Positions 53,606 to 63,253 of a stretch of DNA of 64,000 nt are shown here, one piece after another. A program made the translations under genes and the position numbers. Below the pieces are notes generated by a model. That model saw only the letters and a list, made by a program, of their open reading frames with translations, searched no databases and was not told the DNA's origin. Numbering within the stretch: position 1 is the stretch's first letter; each line of letters begins with the position of its first letter. This DNA is from Poriferisodalis sp022821985. Its GTDB lineage: Bacteria; Actinomycetota; Acidimicrobiia; Acidimicrobiales; Poriferisodalaceae. Location: the NCBI RefSeq assembly GCF_965219595.1, contig NZ_OZ244781.1:1488001-1552000 (forward strand), read 5' to 3'.

Positions 53606-55567
53606 CTAGGTGTCGCTGGGAGCGGCCAAGCGGTAGCCGATCCCGTGCTCGGTGAAGACGTAAGCCGGCCTCGCGGCATTGTCGCCGAGCTTCGCCCGCA
53701 GCTTCCGAACGGCTGCTCGTATGCGGTCGGAGTGGCGCGAGTCGGAGTGGCCCCAGACCTTCTCCAGGAGGACTTCGGTGGTCACCACCCCTCCAGCGTT
53801 GGCTGCGAGCACTCGCAGCACATCGAACTCGGTGGCGGTGAGAGTGATCGCCTGGCCGGCCAAGCTCACCTGGCGCCGCGCGAAGTCGACGCTGAGGTCG
53901 CCTCGCCGGTAGGTCTGGGGTTGCGTACGCCCGCGGAGCGCGGCTTGGACCCGCGCGACGAGTTCGATGGCTGAGAACGGCTTGACGATGTAGTCGGCAG
54001 CTCCGTTGTGGAGCGCCCGTGCAATCGTTTCGTCTCTGCCGTAACCGGAGACGAAGATGATCGGGATGTCGGCGAGCTCGGGCGTGTCGTTCATCAGTTC
54101 GATGCCGTCAGCGTCGGGGAGCATGAGGTCGAGCAGAACAAGGTCGGGCTTCTCGGCTCGGACGAGCTGGGCGAGCTTGTGCGAGTCCCCTGCCGTCAAC
54201 GGTGCGTAACCGACCGCCGAGAGAGCGTCTCGCATCATGTACAGGGCGTGAGGGTCATCATCGATGATCAGAATCGATGCCTCAGCCTCTGGGGGTTCGG
54301 TGGTGCGCGGCTCGGCGGTGGCGGCAACCGATTCGCTGGAAACGGCCGGAATCGTGAACGTGAAGCGCGCGCCATGACCTGGTCCGTCGCTGCGGGCTTC
54401 GATCCGGCCACCGTGGGCTTCCACCAGGCCCTTGCAAATGGCCAAGCCCAAACCGGTCCCTTCTGCAAGGCGGGAGCGTCGCTCGAACAGGTGCGACAGC
54501 CGCTCCGGCGCGATTCCCTCGCCCTTGTCCGAAACCGAGATCGCGATGAAGCCGTTCTCGTGGACCGCTTCGATCCCGATCGGGGAAGACGCCGAACTGT
54601 GCCGGGCGGAATTCGACAGCAGGTTGTTCAGCACCTGCGTGATGCGCTCAGGGTCGGCCAAGGCTGGCGGCAGCGTCGGCGGGAGATCGATGATGACGGG
54701 GTTGCTTCCGCCCCCGCTCAGGAAATTGTTGCGAGCCGCATCGACCAACTCGACCACGCTTGAGGGCTGAGGAGCGACGGTGAGCGTGCCCGCATCGATG
54801 CTCCCTGCGTCCAGCAGGTTGGTGATGAGACTGCGCATGTGGTCGGCCTGCCCGTCGATGATGCGGAAGAACTGGAGCAGTTCGGCTTGAGGCGGCGCCG
54901 GTGTCGCGCCGAGCGCAGTCGATGCGGAGCCCTTGATCGACGTCAGCGGTGCGCGCAGCTCATGGCTGACCATCTCGAGGAACTCCGCCCGCTGCCGTTC
55001 CAGTGCTTCGAGGTCTGCGCGGGCTCGCTCGACAGCGGTGTGCGTTCGCGCGTTCGCGATCGCGGTCGCCGCCTGGGATGCGAAGAGCACGAGTATCTCC
55101 TCGTCATCGCTGGTGAACTCCCGCCCGTCTCGCTTGTCGCCCAAGAAGAAGATGCCGAGGTATTCGCCTTGGTACAGCATCGGCGTGCCTTGCAGCGTCG
55201 TGGAACCACCAGGAATCGCGGACAGGCCGAGCGATCGCAGGTACTCGGGCACGTCCGCAATCCGCAGTGGCGCAGAGAGGTGCCGCAGGTGGTCGAAGAA
55301 CTGCGGGCCGTCCGGCCAGTCCAACATCTGCCGGCGCCTCTTGGCTGAGAATCCGCCAGTGACCAGGTCTTGGACCGTTCCCTGCTCATCGACCGTCGTC
55401 ATGACACCCAGTCGAGCCCCCGTGAGGGAGCGGGCGCTTGCCTCCACTTCCTCGAGCACCGTGGCGACCTCGAGGCTGCGATTGATGCGGAGGATCGCCG
55501 CACTCAAGCGGGATATGCGGCTGCCGGATCCGCACTCGCCTGATCGCGCTGCGTCATCGCCGGCCAA
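53606..55567 (-). CDS. One-polypeptide two-component regulator (GAF, kinase, receiver, DNA-binding)
   Basis: A 653-residue protein. GAF domain about 35-175, HisKA with H202 (MVSHELRAPLTS), ATPase domain about 305-405 (NNLLSNSARHS, DKGEGIAPERLSHLFERRSR, GTGLGLAICKGLVEAHGG), receiver about 430-545 (D480 in LLDLMLPD, K529), and an OmpR-type winged helix about 555-650 (LTATEFDVLRVLAANAGG). It starts with TTG at 55567 after a GGGGTGG site. It has no membrane helices and no HPt domain, so phosphate would pass from H202 to D480 in the same chain or dimer. Input ligand unknown. Confidence 0.9.
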   Translation of the reverse strand: MAGDDAARSGECGSGSRISRLSAAILRINRSLEVATVLEEVEASARSLTGARLGVMTTVDEQGTVQDLVTGGFSAKRRRQMLDWPDGPQFFDHLRHLSAPLRIADVPEYLRSLGLSAIPGGSTTLQGTPMLYQGEYLGIFFLGDKRDGREFTSDDEEILVLFASQAATAIANARTHTAVERARADLEALERQRAEFLEMVSHELRAPLTSIKGSASTALGATPAPPQAELLQFFRIIDGQADHMRSLITNLLDAGSIDAGTLTVAPQPSSVVELVDAARNNFLSGGGSNPVIIDLPPTLPPALADPERITQVLNNLLSNSARHSSASSPIGIEAVHENGFIAISVSDKGEGIAPERLSHLFERRSRLAEGTGLGLAICKGLVEAHGGRIEARSDGPGHGARFTFTIPAVSSESVAATAEPRTTEPPEAEASILIIDDDPHALYMMRDALSAVGYAPLTAGDSHKLAQLVRAEKPDLVLLDLMLPDADGIELMNDTPELADIPIIFVSGYGRDETIARALHNGAADYIVKPFSAIELVARVQAALRGRTQPQTYRRGDLSVDFARRQVSLAGQAITLTATEFDVLRVLAANAGGVVTTEVLLEKVWGHSDSRHSDRIRAAVRKLRAKLGDNAARPAYVFTEHGIGYRLAAPSDT

Positions 55568-56183
55568 TTTTCCACCCCTGACGCAGCATCGGGTCCATCG
55601 TGACCTCTGTAGTTGTAGCTACAAGCTTCTCACAGTTTGATATTCGGCGATGTTCACACAATGGACACAATAGAGCGCGGCTCTCTCACAAACTGTGCTC
55701 GAACCCATCGGGCGAATTGCACAACACATCTCGCCCGTGTACGTCACACGAGCAACAGCGCGGCGAGCATCGCGCCGCCGACCGCGGCTGGGCCGCACGG
55801 CAAACACCCGGTGTATGCAGGATCGTTCGAAGAAAGGCAGCAGTCTCGTTGCCCAGATCCGAAGAGAAAATCACATATTGGTCACATAGTTTCCGAATAT
55901 GACCACAATCCAGTCACAAGTAATCGACCCTGCTGAATTTCTGTCTCTATTTGAAGAAAGTCCGTGGCCAATTTGTCCTGATGGCGAGGCATTGTGCGTC
56001 CATTGCTGTTTTAGTCTGGTTCTACATCGTGCTACTTTCAGGAAAGTCCCGGCCAGAAGCTTCGGCGTATGTTGCTGTGAGGGGGAGAGATAGGTCGTCG
56101 GTTTCCACTCATGGGCTGATGACCACGCAGCGACCGTCAGAGTCTGACTGGCATAGGGGAAGTACTGAGAATTGGAGGATTTG
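55568..56183. other. 616-bp gene-free region
   Basis: No convincing gene. It has lower GC than its surroundings, TTGTAGCTACAA (55613-55624, a perfect palindrome) and an inverted pair CACAGTTTG (55630-55638) and CAAACTGTG (55689-55697). Promoters for the hybrid kinase and for the betaine operon must lie here. Confidence 0.6.
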
Positions 56184-57227
56184 ATGTCAGTACTCCGGAA
56201 GTTGATATTGCCGCTCGCCGTTCTCGCCCTCGTGGGTTCAGCATGTGCGAGCGACGACGATGAGGAGGCGGCCCCCGCAACCGAGGCGCCTGCCGCTACC
56301 GAAGCGCCGGCGGCGACCGAGGCGCCAGAGCCTGAAGAAGAGGAGATGACGGATTCGTCAGATCCGATCCGTATCCCGCTGCACAACTGGTCGAGCCAGC
56401 TCGTGGGCGCCGAGGTTGTGGGCGGCATCTTGGAGGCGGCCGGCTTCAGCGTCGAGTACGTGCCATCTGACAGTCAGGTCGTGTACCAGTCGATGTGCGA
56501 CGGCGACATTGAGCTGGTGCATGAGGTCTGGGAAGGTGCCTTCGGCGTCGCTTTCCAGGAACAGGTCGACGCCGGCTGCGTGCTCGACTGGGCCACCCAC
56601 AACGCGGTGACGCGTGAAGAGTGGTGGTACCCGATCTACGTGGAGGATGTGTGCCCAGGGCTGCCCGACTGGGAAGCGCTGAACGACTGCGCCCATCTGT
56701 TCGCGACGGCCGAGACCGGCGACAAGGGACGCTTCCTGGGCGGGCCCGTGGACTGGCTCAAGGGTGACGAGGAGCGTGTCGAGGGCCTCGGCATGAACTT
56801 CGAGGTCATCAACGCCGGTTCCGCGGCAACGCTGTGGGCAGAGCTGGACGCCGCATCCGCCGACAACACCCCGATCGTGCTGTTCAACTGGACGCCGAAC
56901 TTCGTGGAGGCGGTCTATGAGGGCAAGTTCATTGAGTTCCCGACGTTCGAAGACGCATGCCGCACTGATCCCGAATGGGGCACCAACGCCGAGCTGACCC
57001 ACGACTGCGGCAACCCCGCAGACGGGTACCTCAAGACCGGCGTCGGCATTCACTTCCCGGAGAAGTGGCCGACAGCGGCAGCCATCGTGCAGCGCATGGA
57101 CTTCACCAACCCGATGCTGGCCGCCATGGCCGCCGCGGTTGACGTGGACGGCAAGGAGGCATCCGAAGCCGCACAGGAATGGCTGGCCGCCAACGAAGAC
57201 CTCTGGCGCAGCTGGATCGACGGCTGA
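56184..57227 (+). CDS. proX: Glycine betaine/proline-type substrate-binding lipoprotein
   Basis: The 347-residue lipoprotein has a lipobox ending at C21 and an acidic Ala/Glu/Pro/Thr linker, then an OpuAC-type domain (IPLHNWSSQLVGAEVVGGILEAAGFSVEYV; EEWWYPIYVEDVCPGLPDWEALNDC; LFNWTPNFVEAVYEGKFIEFP). Aromatic residues for binding quaternary amines are present (W and Y). GGAGGA precedes the ATG at 56184. It is followed by its ATPase and permease. Confidence 0.92.
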   Translation: MSVLRKLILPLAVLALVGSACASDDDEEAAPATEAPAATEAPAATEAPEPEEEEMTDSSDPIRIPLHNWSSQLVGAEVVGGILEAAGFSVEYVPSDSQVVYQSMCDGDIELVHEVWEGAFGVAFQEQVDAGCVLDWATHNAVTREEWWYPIYVEDVCPGLPDWEALNDCAHLFATAETGDKGRFLGGPVDWLKGDEERVEGLGMNFEVINAGSAATLWAELDAASADNTPIVLFNWTPNFVEAVYEGKFIEFPTFEDACRTDPEWGTNAELTHDCGNPADGYLKTGVGIHFPEKWPTAAAIVQRMDFTNPMLAAMAAAVDVDGKEASEAAQEWLAANEDLWRSWIDG

Positions 57228-57422
57228 TCACAAGAGCAGCAGCGCAATGACCTCCTCCCTGGAGGCAGTCGGCGGGGAACGACACCGCGATCCCAGGACC
57301 CATCGGGATTCGTGAGCGGTGGACTTCCCCGCCGGCCGCGCCGTCTGTGACGTTGACGCGCAGCCGTTGAATTCGCGCGCTGCGCCCGCTGTTTCTTTGC
57401 GAGAGACGTGGATGGTGCCGTC

Positions 57423-58502
57423 GTGAACAGTGACGCCGTGATCTCGTGCCGTGACGTGTGGAAGCTGTACGGCCCCGATCCTGAGAAGTTCCTCGAACGC
57501 CACGATGGGGCACCGTCGGCCGACGCCGTCAAGGAGGCCGGCTACATCCCGGCCGTGGTGGCGGCGAGTCTCGACGTGATGCCGGGGGAGATCCTCGTGC
57601 TGATGGGCCTGAGCGGTTCCGGCAAGTCGACGCTGGTGCGCTGCCTGTCGCGCCTGATCGAGCCGACCGCGGGATCGGTTCACTTCGCCGGCATCGACCT
57701 GCTCGCAGCTTCGAACCGTGAGCTGATCGACCTCCGGCGCCACCGCATGGGCATGGTGTTCCAGCATTTCGCGCTGTTCCCCCACCGGACTGTGGCCGAG
57801 AACATTGTCTTCCCGCTGGAAGTGCAGGGGGTGGACAGCGCGACCCGGCGCGGTCGCGCCGAGGAGATCCTCGCGCTCGTGGGCCTCGAAGGACGCGGCG
57901 GCTACTACCCGCGGGAGCTCTCGGGCGGCCAGCAGCAGCGGGTGGGCATCGGCCGTTCCTTGGCGGTGGAGCCCGATGTCTGGTTCCTCGATGAGCCCTT
58001 CTCGGCTCTCGATCCGCTGATCCGGCGCGAGATGCAAGACGAGTTTCTGCGCCTGCAGTCGGTGCTGCACAAGACAATCGTCTTCATCACCCACGACTTC
58101 AGCGAGGCGATCCGTCTCGCGGACCGCATCGCCATTCTCTATGAGGGCCAGATTGTGCAGCTCGGCCGCGCCGAAGACCTGGTGACCCAGCCCGCCACCG
58201 ACTACGTGCGCGCGTTCGCCCGCGACGTCCAGCGAGACCGGATCCTCACGGCCGGCAGCGTGATGGGCGACATCGCCGATGCCTCGCCGGATGCGCCGAC
58301 CGTGGAGGCGCATGCAGTGCTGCGCGACATCGCCGCACAGGTGCTGGCCGGCCAGGAGCCGCTGAGAGTCGTCGGCGCCGACGGTGCGGTAGCCGGCAGC
58401 CTCGGGCGTGACGCGGTCATCGATGCCATCTGGGGCATCAGCGACCGCGACAGCCCCGGCGGAAGCGGCGGCGCCGAAGGCATTCGCACCGACGCTCACT
58501 GA
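57423..58502 (+). CDS. proV: Glycine betaine ABC transporter ATPase (ProV-like)
   Basis: A 359-residue ATPase. Walker A GLSGSGKST, Walker B VWFLDEPFSALDPLIR, signature ELSGGQQQRVGIGRSLA, then a C-terminal extension with a CBS-like remnant (VEAHAVLRDIAAQVLAGQEPLRVVGADGAVAGSLGRDAVIDAIW). It starts with GTG at 57423; an in-frame GTG at 57408 has its AG-rich site too close. It overlaps the permease by TGATG. Imports compatible solutes. Confidence 0.92.
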   Translation: MNSDAVISCRDVWKLYGPDPEKFLERHDGAPSADAVKEAGYIPAVVAASLDVMPGEILVLMGLSGSGKSTLVRCLSRLIEPTAGSVHFAGIDLLAASNRELIDLRRHRMGMVFQHFALFPHRTVAENIVFPLEVQGVDSATRRGRAEEILALVGLEGRGGYYPRELSGGQQQRVGIGRSLAVEPDVWFLDEPFSALDPLIRREMQDEFLRLQSVLHKTIVFITHDFSEAIRLADRIAILYEGQIVQLGRAEDLVTQPATDYVRAFARDVQRDRILTAGSVMGDIADASPDAPTVEAHAVLRDIAAQVLAGQEPLRVVGADGAVAGSLGRDAVIDAIWGISDRDSPGGSGGAEGIRTDAH

Positions 58503-60535
58503 TGGCTGTGCCAGTCGAAGCCGAGACGCCTCGCACCGGCGTCGAGCCGGCTGCACCGCTGAGCCTGACCGAGCGGGTCCGCCGCCTGCGGGGCTGGCGG
58601 ATGGCGCTGCTGCTGGTGTCGCCCTATCTCGCCATCCAGGTGTTCCACCAGGCGGCGCCGGACCTGTTTCCCGACTTCCTGTCGAAGCTGGGCGATTTCC
58701 GCTTCCTTCCCGACTGGGCGAACGAGGCCCTGCTGCACCTCAAGAACGAGCAGCTGTTCGGGCTGTTCAACGTCAAGGACGTCACGCGCACCGTCTCGGG
58801 CTGGCTGGAGTACCCGCTCGACATCAGCGAGCAGCTCCTGATCGCGGGTGACGGCCCGTTCGGCATAGGCGCGGTTCCCTGGGTGGTGCTGGTCGGTCTG
58901 TTCACCGTGGCGGGCGCCAAGCTCGGCGGCTGGCGGTTGGCGGTGCTGGCCGGCTGCTGCTCGCTCTACCTGGCGGTCTTCGACATCTGGGACGACTCCA
59001 TGATCACGCTGTCGATCGTGGTGGTGGTCGCACCGCTGGCTGCCTTCTTCGGCTGGGCGGCAGGTCTGGCGGCAGCCAAGGCGAAGTGGTTCGAGGCACT
59101 GCTGGTTCCCGTCCTCAACGTGATGCAGTCGATGCCGCACTTCTCGTACCTGCTGCCGATCTCGGTTTTCATCGGCATCGGCGACGAGGCCGGCGCCATC
59201 GCCACCATCCTGTTCGCCGTTCCCCCGATGGCCCGCCTGACGCTGCTGGGCCTGCAGACGGTTCCCACCGAGGTGCGGGAAGCGGGCCTCACATCGGGCT
59301 GCACACGGTGGCAGATGCTGTGGAAGGTGGAGATGCCCGCGGCACGTCCGCAGCTGCTGGTGGGCGTGAACCAGGTGCTGATGCAGTGCTTCGGCATGAC
59401 CGTGCTGGCGTCGTTCGTCGGCACCCGCGGCCTGGGCCTGCCGCTGCTGAACTTCCTGCAGAGCCTGCGGATCGGCAAGGCCCTGGAGTACGGCGTGGCC
59501 ATCGTGCTGATGGCGATCATGCTCGACCGGTTGAGCCAGGCCATGGGGGCACGCCGGCCAGAGCACGTCGACCTGTCGAAGTCGTGGCTGGCACGCCACC
59601 CGTTCTGGGTTGCGGGTGCAGCCGTCGCCGCCGCCGGGACTGCGCTGGCCCAGTTCACCAGCCATGCACAGGTGCTGCCGAAGAGCTGGACCGTCAGCAC
59701 CGCTCCGGCATGGGAATGGCTCGTGGACTGGGTGCAGCTCAACCTCAAGACACCGCTCGGCTATTTCCGCGACTTCATGATCCTGGAGATCCTGTTCCCG
59801 ATGCGCGACGGGTTCGGGTCGCTGCCATGGATCGGGCTGCTGGTGCTCGTCGCGGCGGTGGGCTGGCGATTCGGCGGCTGGAAGCTCGCCGGGATCGTCT
59901 CGCTGTTCGTGGCGTACCTGGCGTTCTCCGGCTTCTGGATCGAGTCGATGGAGACGCTCTACCTGGTCGTGGCGGCCCTGATCGTGAGCGTGGCCATCGG
60001 CGTGCCGATCGGCGTGTTCGCCTCGACATCGGCTCGGCGGTATGCCGCGATCCAGGTCGTGCTCGACACATTCCAGGTGCTGCCATCGTTCATCTACCTG
60101 ATCCCGGTGGTCATGCTGTTCCGGGTCGGCCCGGTCGCGGCGCTGTCCGCCATCGTCATCTACGCCACCGTGCCGGCGGTCCGCTACACGATGCTCGGCC
60201 TGCGCAATGTTCCCCCTGACATGGTCGAAGCCGCCGAGATGTCGGGTTGCACCCGCTGGCAGGTCTTGCGCAAGGTGAAGTTCCCGATGGCGTTCCCCGA
60301 GATCATGCTGGGCATGAATCAGGTGCTCCTGTTCGGGCTGCTGCTGGTGATCATCTCCGCGTTCATCGGCGGGATCGATGGTCTCGGCGACGAGATCCTC
60401 CTCGCCCGCACCGAGCAGGCCCTCGTCGGAGAGGGGCTGGTTGCCGGCTTCAACGTGGCAGTCATCGGGCTGACTGCCGATCAGCTCATCACCAACTACG
60501 CCCGTGAGCGCAAGTCGCAGCTCGGCATCAACTAG
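58502..60535 (+). CDS. proW: Glycine betaine transporter permease with two fused permease domains
   Basis: A 677-residue protein containing two ProW-type permease domains in one chain. Each has its own cytoplasmic ATPase-coupling loop: VREAGLTSGCTRWQMLWKVEMP in the first half and VEAAEMSGCTRWQVLRKVKFP in the second. Twelve or more hydrophobic segments are visible. The two halves are diverged, so the fusion is old. Single-domain ProW proteins are about 280-350 residues. Start ATG at 58502. Confidence 0.92.
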   Translation: MAVPVEAETPRTGVEPAAPLSLTERVRRLRGWRMALLLVSPYLAIQVFHQAAPDLFPDFLSKLGDFRFLPDWANEALLHLKNEQLFGLFNVKDVTRTVSGWLEYPLDISEQLLIAGDGPFGIGAVPWVVLVGLFTVAGAKLGGWRLAVLAGCCSLYLAVFDIWDDSMITLSIVVVVAPLAAFFGWAAGLAAAKAKWFEALLVPVLNVMQSMPHFSYLLPISVFIGIGDEAGAIATILFAVPPMARLTLLGLQTVPTEVREAGLTSGCTRWQMLWKVEMPAARPQLLVGVNQVLMQCFGMTVLASFVGTRGLGLPLLNFLQSLRIGKALEYGVAIVLMAIMLDRLSQAMGARRPEHVDLSKSWLARHPFWVAGAAVAAAGTALAQFTSHAQVLPKSWTVSTAPAWEWLVDWVQLNLKTPLGYFRDFMILEILFPMRDGFGSLPWIGLLVLVAAVGWRFGGWKLAGIVSLFVAYLAFSGFWIESMETLYLVVAALIVSVAIGVPIGVFASTSARRYAAIQVVLDTFQVLPSFIYLIPVVMLFRVGPVAALSAIVIYATVPAVRYTMLGLRNVPPDMVEAAEMSGCTRWQVLRKVKFPMAFPEIMLGMNQVLLFGLLLVIISAFIGGIDGLGDEILLARTEQALVGEGLVAGFNVAVIGLTADQLITNYARERKSQLGIN

Positions 60536-60574
60536 CGCCGCGAACCGGGGTGCTCATCGCTGCGTCGCGACCGG

Positions 60575-61240
60575 TCAGGCGTCGTTGCTGCCGGCGTTGG
60601 CGTCTTCTTGGCCGCTGTTGCTGTCGGTGGTGGCGGCGGCGGCGAACATTCGCACGATGACGTCAGCCCAATCCCGTTCGGAGGGAATCAGGCGTTCGGA
60701 TCGTCCGGCCGAGATCAGCAGATCGGTGCCGACCCCGATGGCTTGAATCATCAGCGCCAACGCGGTCGTGCTCAGTTCTGGGTCGCACATTCCATCGGCC
60801 TTGGTCTGCTCGACCATGACAGCGAGCTGGTCGGCCTGCTTCTCGAGGAATTCCTGCAGCCGCTGCTGGATGCTCGGATACGCATGCGCGCTGCCGAACA
60901 GGTGCTTGAGCGCGCTCTGGGCAAAATCGGCAGTCAGCAAGTCGATGCCCCACGTCACCAGAATCTCCACTGGCTCCGCGTCGGAGATGCCCAGGTCCGC
61001 CATCCGCTGGTGCGTCCCGATCTTCTCGAGGATGTGGTCGACGGCGGCGACCATGATGTCGTCCTTGGTGGGCCATCTCGAGAAGATCGCTCCCGTCGAC
61101 AGACCCGCGCGGCGTGCGATGTTGCTGATGACCGACCCGTCATAGCCGCGCTCAAGAAACTCCGCCGCCGCGGCGTCGAGCAGCCGGCGTGTCGTCGCAC
61201 TCGGACCGTATCGACTGAGGGGCTCACCGCTCTCTGGCAT
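60575..61240 (-). CDS. TetR-family regulator
   Basis: The 221-residue protein has the TetR helix-turn-helix at about 12-60 (TTRRLLDAAAAEFLERGYDGSVISNIARRAGLSTGAIFSRWPTKDDI). The ATG at 61238-61240 follows AGGGGG. It is convergent with the betaine permease; an inverted repeat 38-59 bp upstream is a likely operator. Confidence 0.92.
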   Translation of the reverse strand: MPESGEPLSRYGPSATTRRLLDAAAAEFLERGYDGSVISNIARRAGLSTGAIFSRWPTKDDIMVAAVDHILEKIGTHQRMADLGISDAEPVEILVTWGIDLLTADFAQSALKHLFGSAHAYPSIQQRLQEFLEKQADQLAVMVEQTKADGMCDPELSTTALALMIQAIGVGTDLLISAGRSERLIPSERDWADVIVRMFAAAATTDSNSGQEDANAGSNDA

Positions 61241-61277
61241 GTGTTTCCCCCTGCACGGCCGAACGCCAAAGTACACA

Positions 61278-61299
61278 CGTCACGCCGGAATTCGTGACG
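61278..61299. promoter_or_regulatory. Inverted repeat, possible TetR operator
   Basis: CGTCACG (61278-61284) and CGTGACG (61293-61299) are perfect arms with an 8-nt spacer, 38 bp ahead of the TetR start. Confidence 0.5.
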
Positions 61300-61447
61300 C
61301 AAGGCGTGCTTGTGAGTGCCCGCGTCGCCCTGCGCCGCTGGCGAGTTGGCCAACGCTGCGGACTCTCAGCGGCAACCCTCAGTCAGTGAACTGTCGGTGT
61401 CAGGCCTTGCTGCCGAGATGCCCGGCGCAGATGGTGAGTCGGACGGG

Positions 61448-61996
61448 CTAGCTGCGCTCGATCACGCCGCAGGCCACGCGGTCGCCGGCGCCGGGTTCGG
61501 CGCCGTAGGAGTCCGGCTGGGCGTGGATGATGATGGCTGAGCCGTCGGCGTCGAACACCGTGGTGTCGGCGTCGGCCGCGAGCGTGATCTTGCCGGTGAA
61601 GACGTCTGCCCGAGCCGTGCCATCGCTGGCGGCGTAGAGGTTGGGAAGATCACCGGCGTGCTGGTCGTCGCCGTACATGAACCCGTGACCGTGACCGCTG
61701 GGGGCGAAGTGGCTGCCGGCGGCGGAGAAGTCCGGTGTGCAAGCGCCCACATCATGAATGTGGAACCCGTGCGGACCCGGCGTCAGCCCGCTGACGTCGG
61801 CAGAGATCAGCACGCCGTTCGGACCCTGCTCCAGGGTGACGGTGCCCATCGGCGATCCGTCGGCCCCCGATATTGCGGCGGTTGCCCGCTGGCCGACACC
61901 GGCGATGTCGTCGCCGTCATCCCCGCCGCAGCCGGCAAGCCCCAGCAAGGCGAGGAGCCCCGCCGCCAACACAGTGATCGTTCCCCGAAAGCGCAT
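61448..61996 (-). CDS. sodC: Copper/zinc superoxide dismutase lipoprotein
   Basis: The 182-residue lipoprotein has a lipobox ending at C23. All metal ligands are in place: Cu by H79, H81, H96 and H158; Zn by H96, H104, H113 and D116; disulfide C86-C176. Arg173 (GDRVACG) guides superoxide. It removes superoxide outside the cell. ATG at 61994-61996 gives the signal peptide. Confidence 0.95.
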   Translation of the reverse strand: MRFRGTITVLAAGLLALLGLAGCGGDDGDDIAGVGQRATAAISGADGSPMGTVTLEQGPNGVLISADVSGLTPGPHGFHIHDVGACTPDFSAAGSHFAPSGHGHGFMYGDDQHAGDLPNLYAASDGTARADVFTGKITLAADADTTVFDADGSAIIIHAQPDSYGAEPGAGDRVACGVIERS

Positions 61997-62155
61997 ACCC
62001 AGTCCTGACTGTTTCACCAGCTGCAAGCCCCGACCAAGCTAGGTCATGGCGAACCGGGTACCCGGGAGTCAATTGACGGCGGGGTGCGGCACGGCAGTGT
62101 CGCGAATCACCTCGGTGCCGCACAGCATTGAGCGGCCGCGAGAATTGGGGCTGCT

Positions 62156-62560
62156 ATGGCGGCGTCGGCGAGGTTTGAGCAGTTCACGTTGGCCGGGATC
62201 GCTGCGCTGCATCTCGGCGTCGGGCTGACGCATACCTACAGCCACGCTGCTGCGGACGTGCCCATTCCGGCCGCCCAACAGGTGTACATCGCGATCGTCG
62301 TGACGCTGCTGCCGCTCGCCGCGGTGTGGCTGGCGTTCCGCCGCAGCCTCCGGCTGGGCGCTGCGCTGTTCGCCGCCTCGATGTACGCCTCGTTCGTGTT
62401 CGGCTACCTGCTGCACTTCGTCATCGACAGCCCAGACCTGCACTCCAACGTCACCGGCGACAGCGCAGGCGTGTTCTTCCACACGGCGCTGAACTTGGCG
62501 CTCATCGAGTTCGTCGGTTTCGCATTCGGCCTGGTCGCCGCGGCCCGCCGAGCCCGCTGA
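62156..62560 (+). CDS. Four-helix membrane protein of unknown function
   Basis: The 134-residue protein has four hydrophobic segments (about 11-28, 44-60, 68-90 and 108-130) and His pairs in THTYSHAA and LLHFVID...DLHSN. No family is recognised. It ends 5 nt before the next gene, so they are coupled. The His may bind metal or heme, which is inference. Confidence 0.65.
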   Translation: MAASARFEQFTLAGIAALHLGVGLTHTYSHAAADVPIPAAQQVYIAIVVTLLPLAAVWLAFRRSLRLGAALFAASMYASFVFGYLLHFVIDSPDLHSNVTGDSAGVFFHTALNLALIEFVGFAFGLVAAARRAR

Positions 62561-62565
62561 GGGGA

Positions 62566-63228
62566 ATGTCTGTGATTGTCAGTGCTGAGTCGGAGCCTTC
62601 CCCTCGCGAAGAGTCGGCGAGATCGACCCCGTCCTCGGGGCGTCGGCCTCGCTGGGCCGATGGGCGGTTGATCCACCCGCGGGATGACGGAATTGCCGCG
62701 TGGATCAAGTTCGCCACGTGGAGTCTCGCCGGAATCGGGATCTTGTTGCTTGGGCTGGCAGGAATCCCTACTAGCGCGACGATGCCTGGAGCCGCGTTGG
62801 TTGTCGTGCTGGCTGTGGCCCTGGCGATCGCTGCAGGGCGGGTAGTGAGCGTTCGCGCCCGCTCGTTGGCGGAGCGTGCCGCGTGGACTGGCACCACAGT
62901 CGGGTACTCGCCGTCTGAGGCCGGCAGCTCGACGGATTGGTGGCGCGCAGCACGTTGGCCCGATGGCCGCTTTGTGGCCGCTACCGGCGTCGTCGCCTAC
63001 GTCGCCGGGTTTGCCGTGCCGGTGTTGTTGGCGGTGGCATTGTGGGTGCTCGGGCGCATGGGCGCGCCGGATCTCGGTGTCCCGTCATGGTGGGGTTCGT
63101 TGGCCGCCGTGCTGATGTTGCCGACTTCGTTCGTAGGTGTTGCATCGAGTCGGCGGCTCAAGGCACTCGCCACCAAGGACGCTGCAGCCGGCGTCGGCGA
63201 ACCAACCGAGCAGCCGACGACTTTCTAG
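62566..63228 (+). CDS. Four-helix membrane protein of unknown function
   Basis: The 220-residue protein has a hydrophilic N-terminus (1-45), four hydrophobic segments (about 50-68, 76-92, 140-162 and 174-190) and a short tail. Two repeated motifs, RWADGRLIHPRDD and RWPDGRFVAATG, precede its two helix pairs, suggesting an internal duplication. ATG at 62566 after GAGGGG. Function unknown. Confidence 0.6.
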   Translation: MSVIVSAESEPSPREESARSTPSSGRRPRWADGRLIHPRDDGIAAWIKFATWSLAGIGILLLGLAGIPTSATMPGAALVVVLAVALAIAAGRVVSVRARSLAERAAWTGTTVGYSPSEAGSSTDWWRAARWPDGRFVAATGVVAYVAGFAVPVLLAVALWVLGRMGAPDLGVPSWWGSLAAVLMLPTSFVGVASSRRLKALATKDAAAGVGEPTEQPTTF

Positions 63229-63253
63229 CTGCGGGCGAATTCGACGAGTTCGC

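Noticed and set aside
53105..53974. Plus-strand Pro/Ser/Cys-rich frame over the lipoprotein
   Set aside because: It is the antisense reading of GEHGGEG repeats and runs into the hybrid kinase gene.
55899..56093. Small plus-strand gene in the 55.6-56.2 kb gap
   Set aside because: Cys-rich, no ribosome site, no codon bias and no recognised family.
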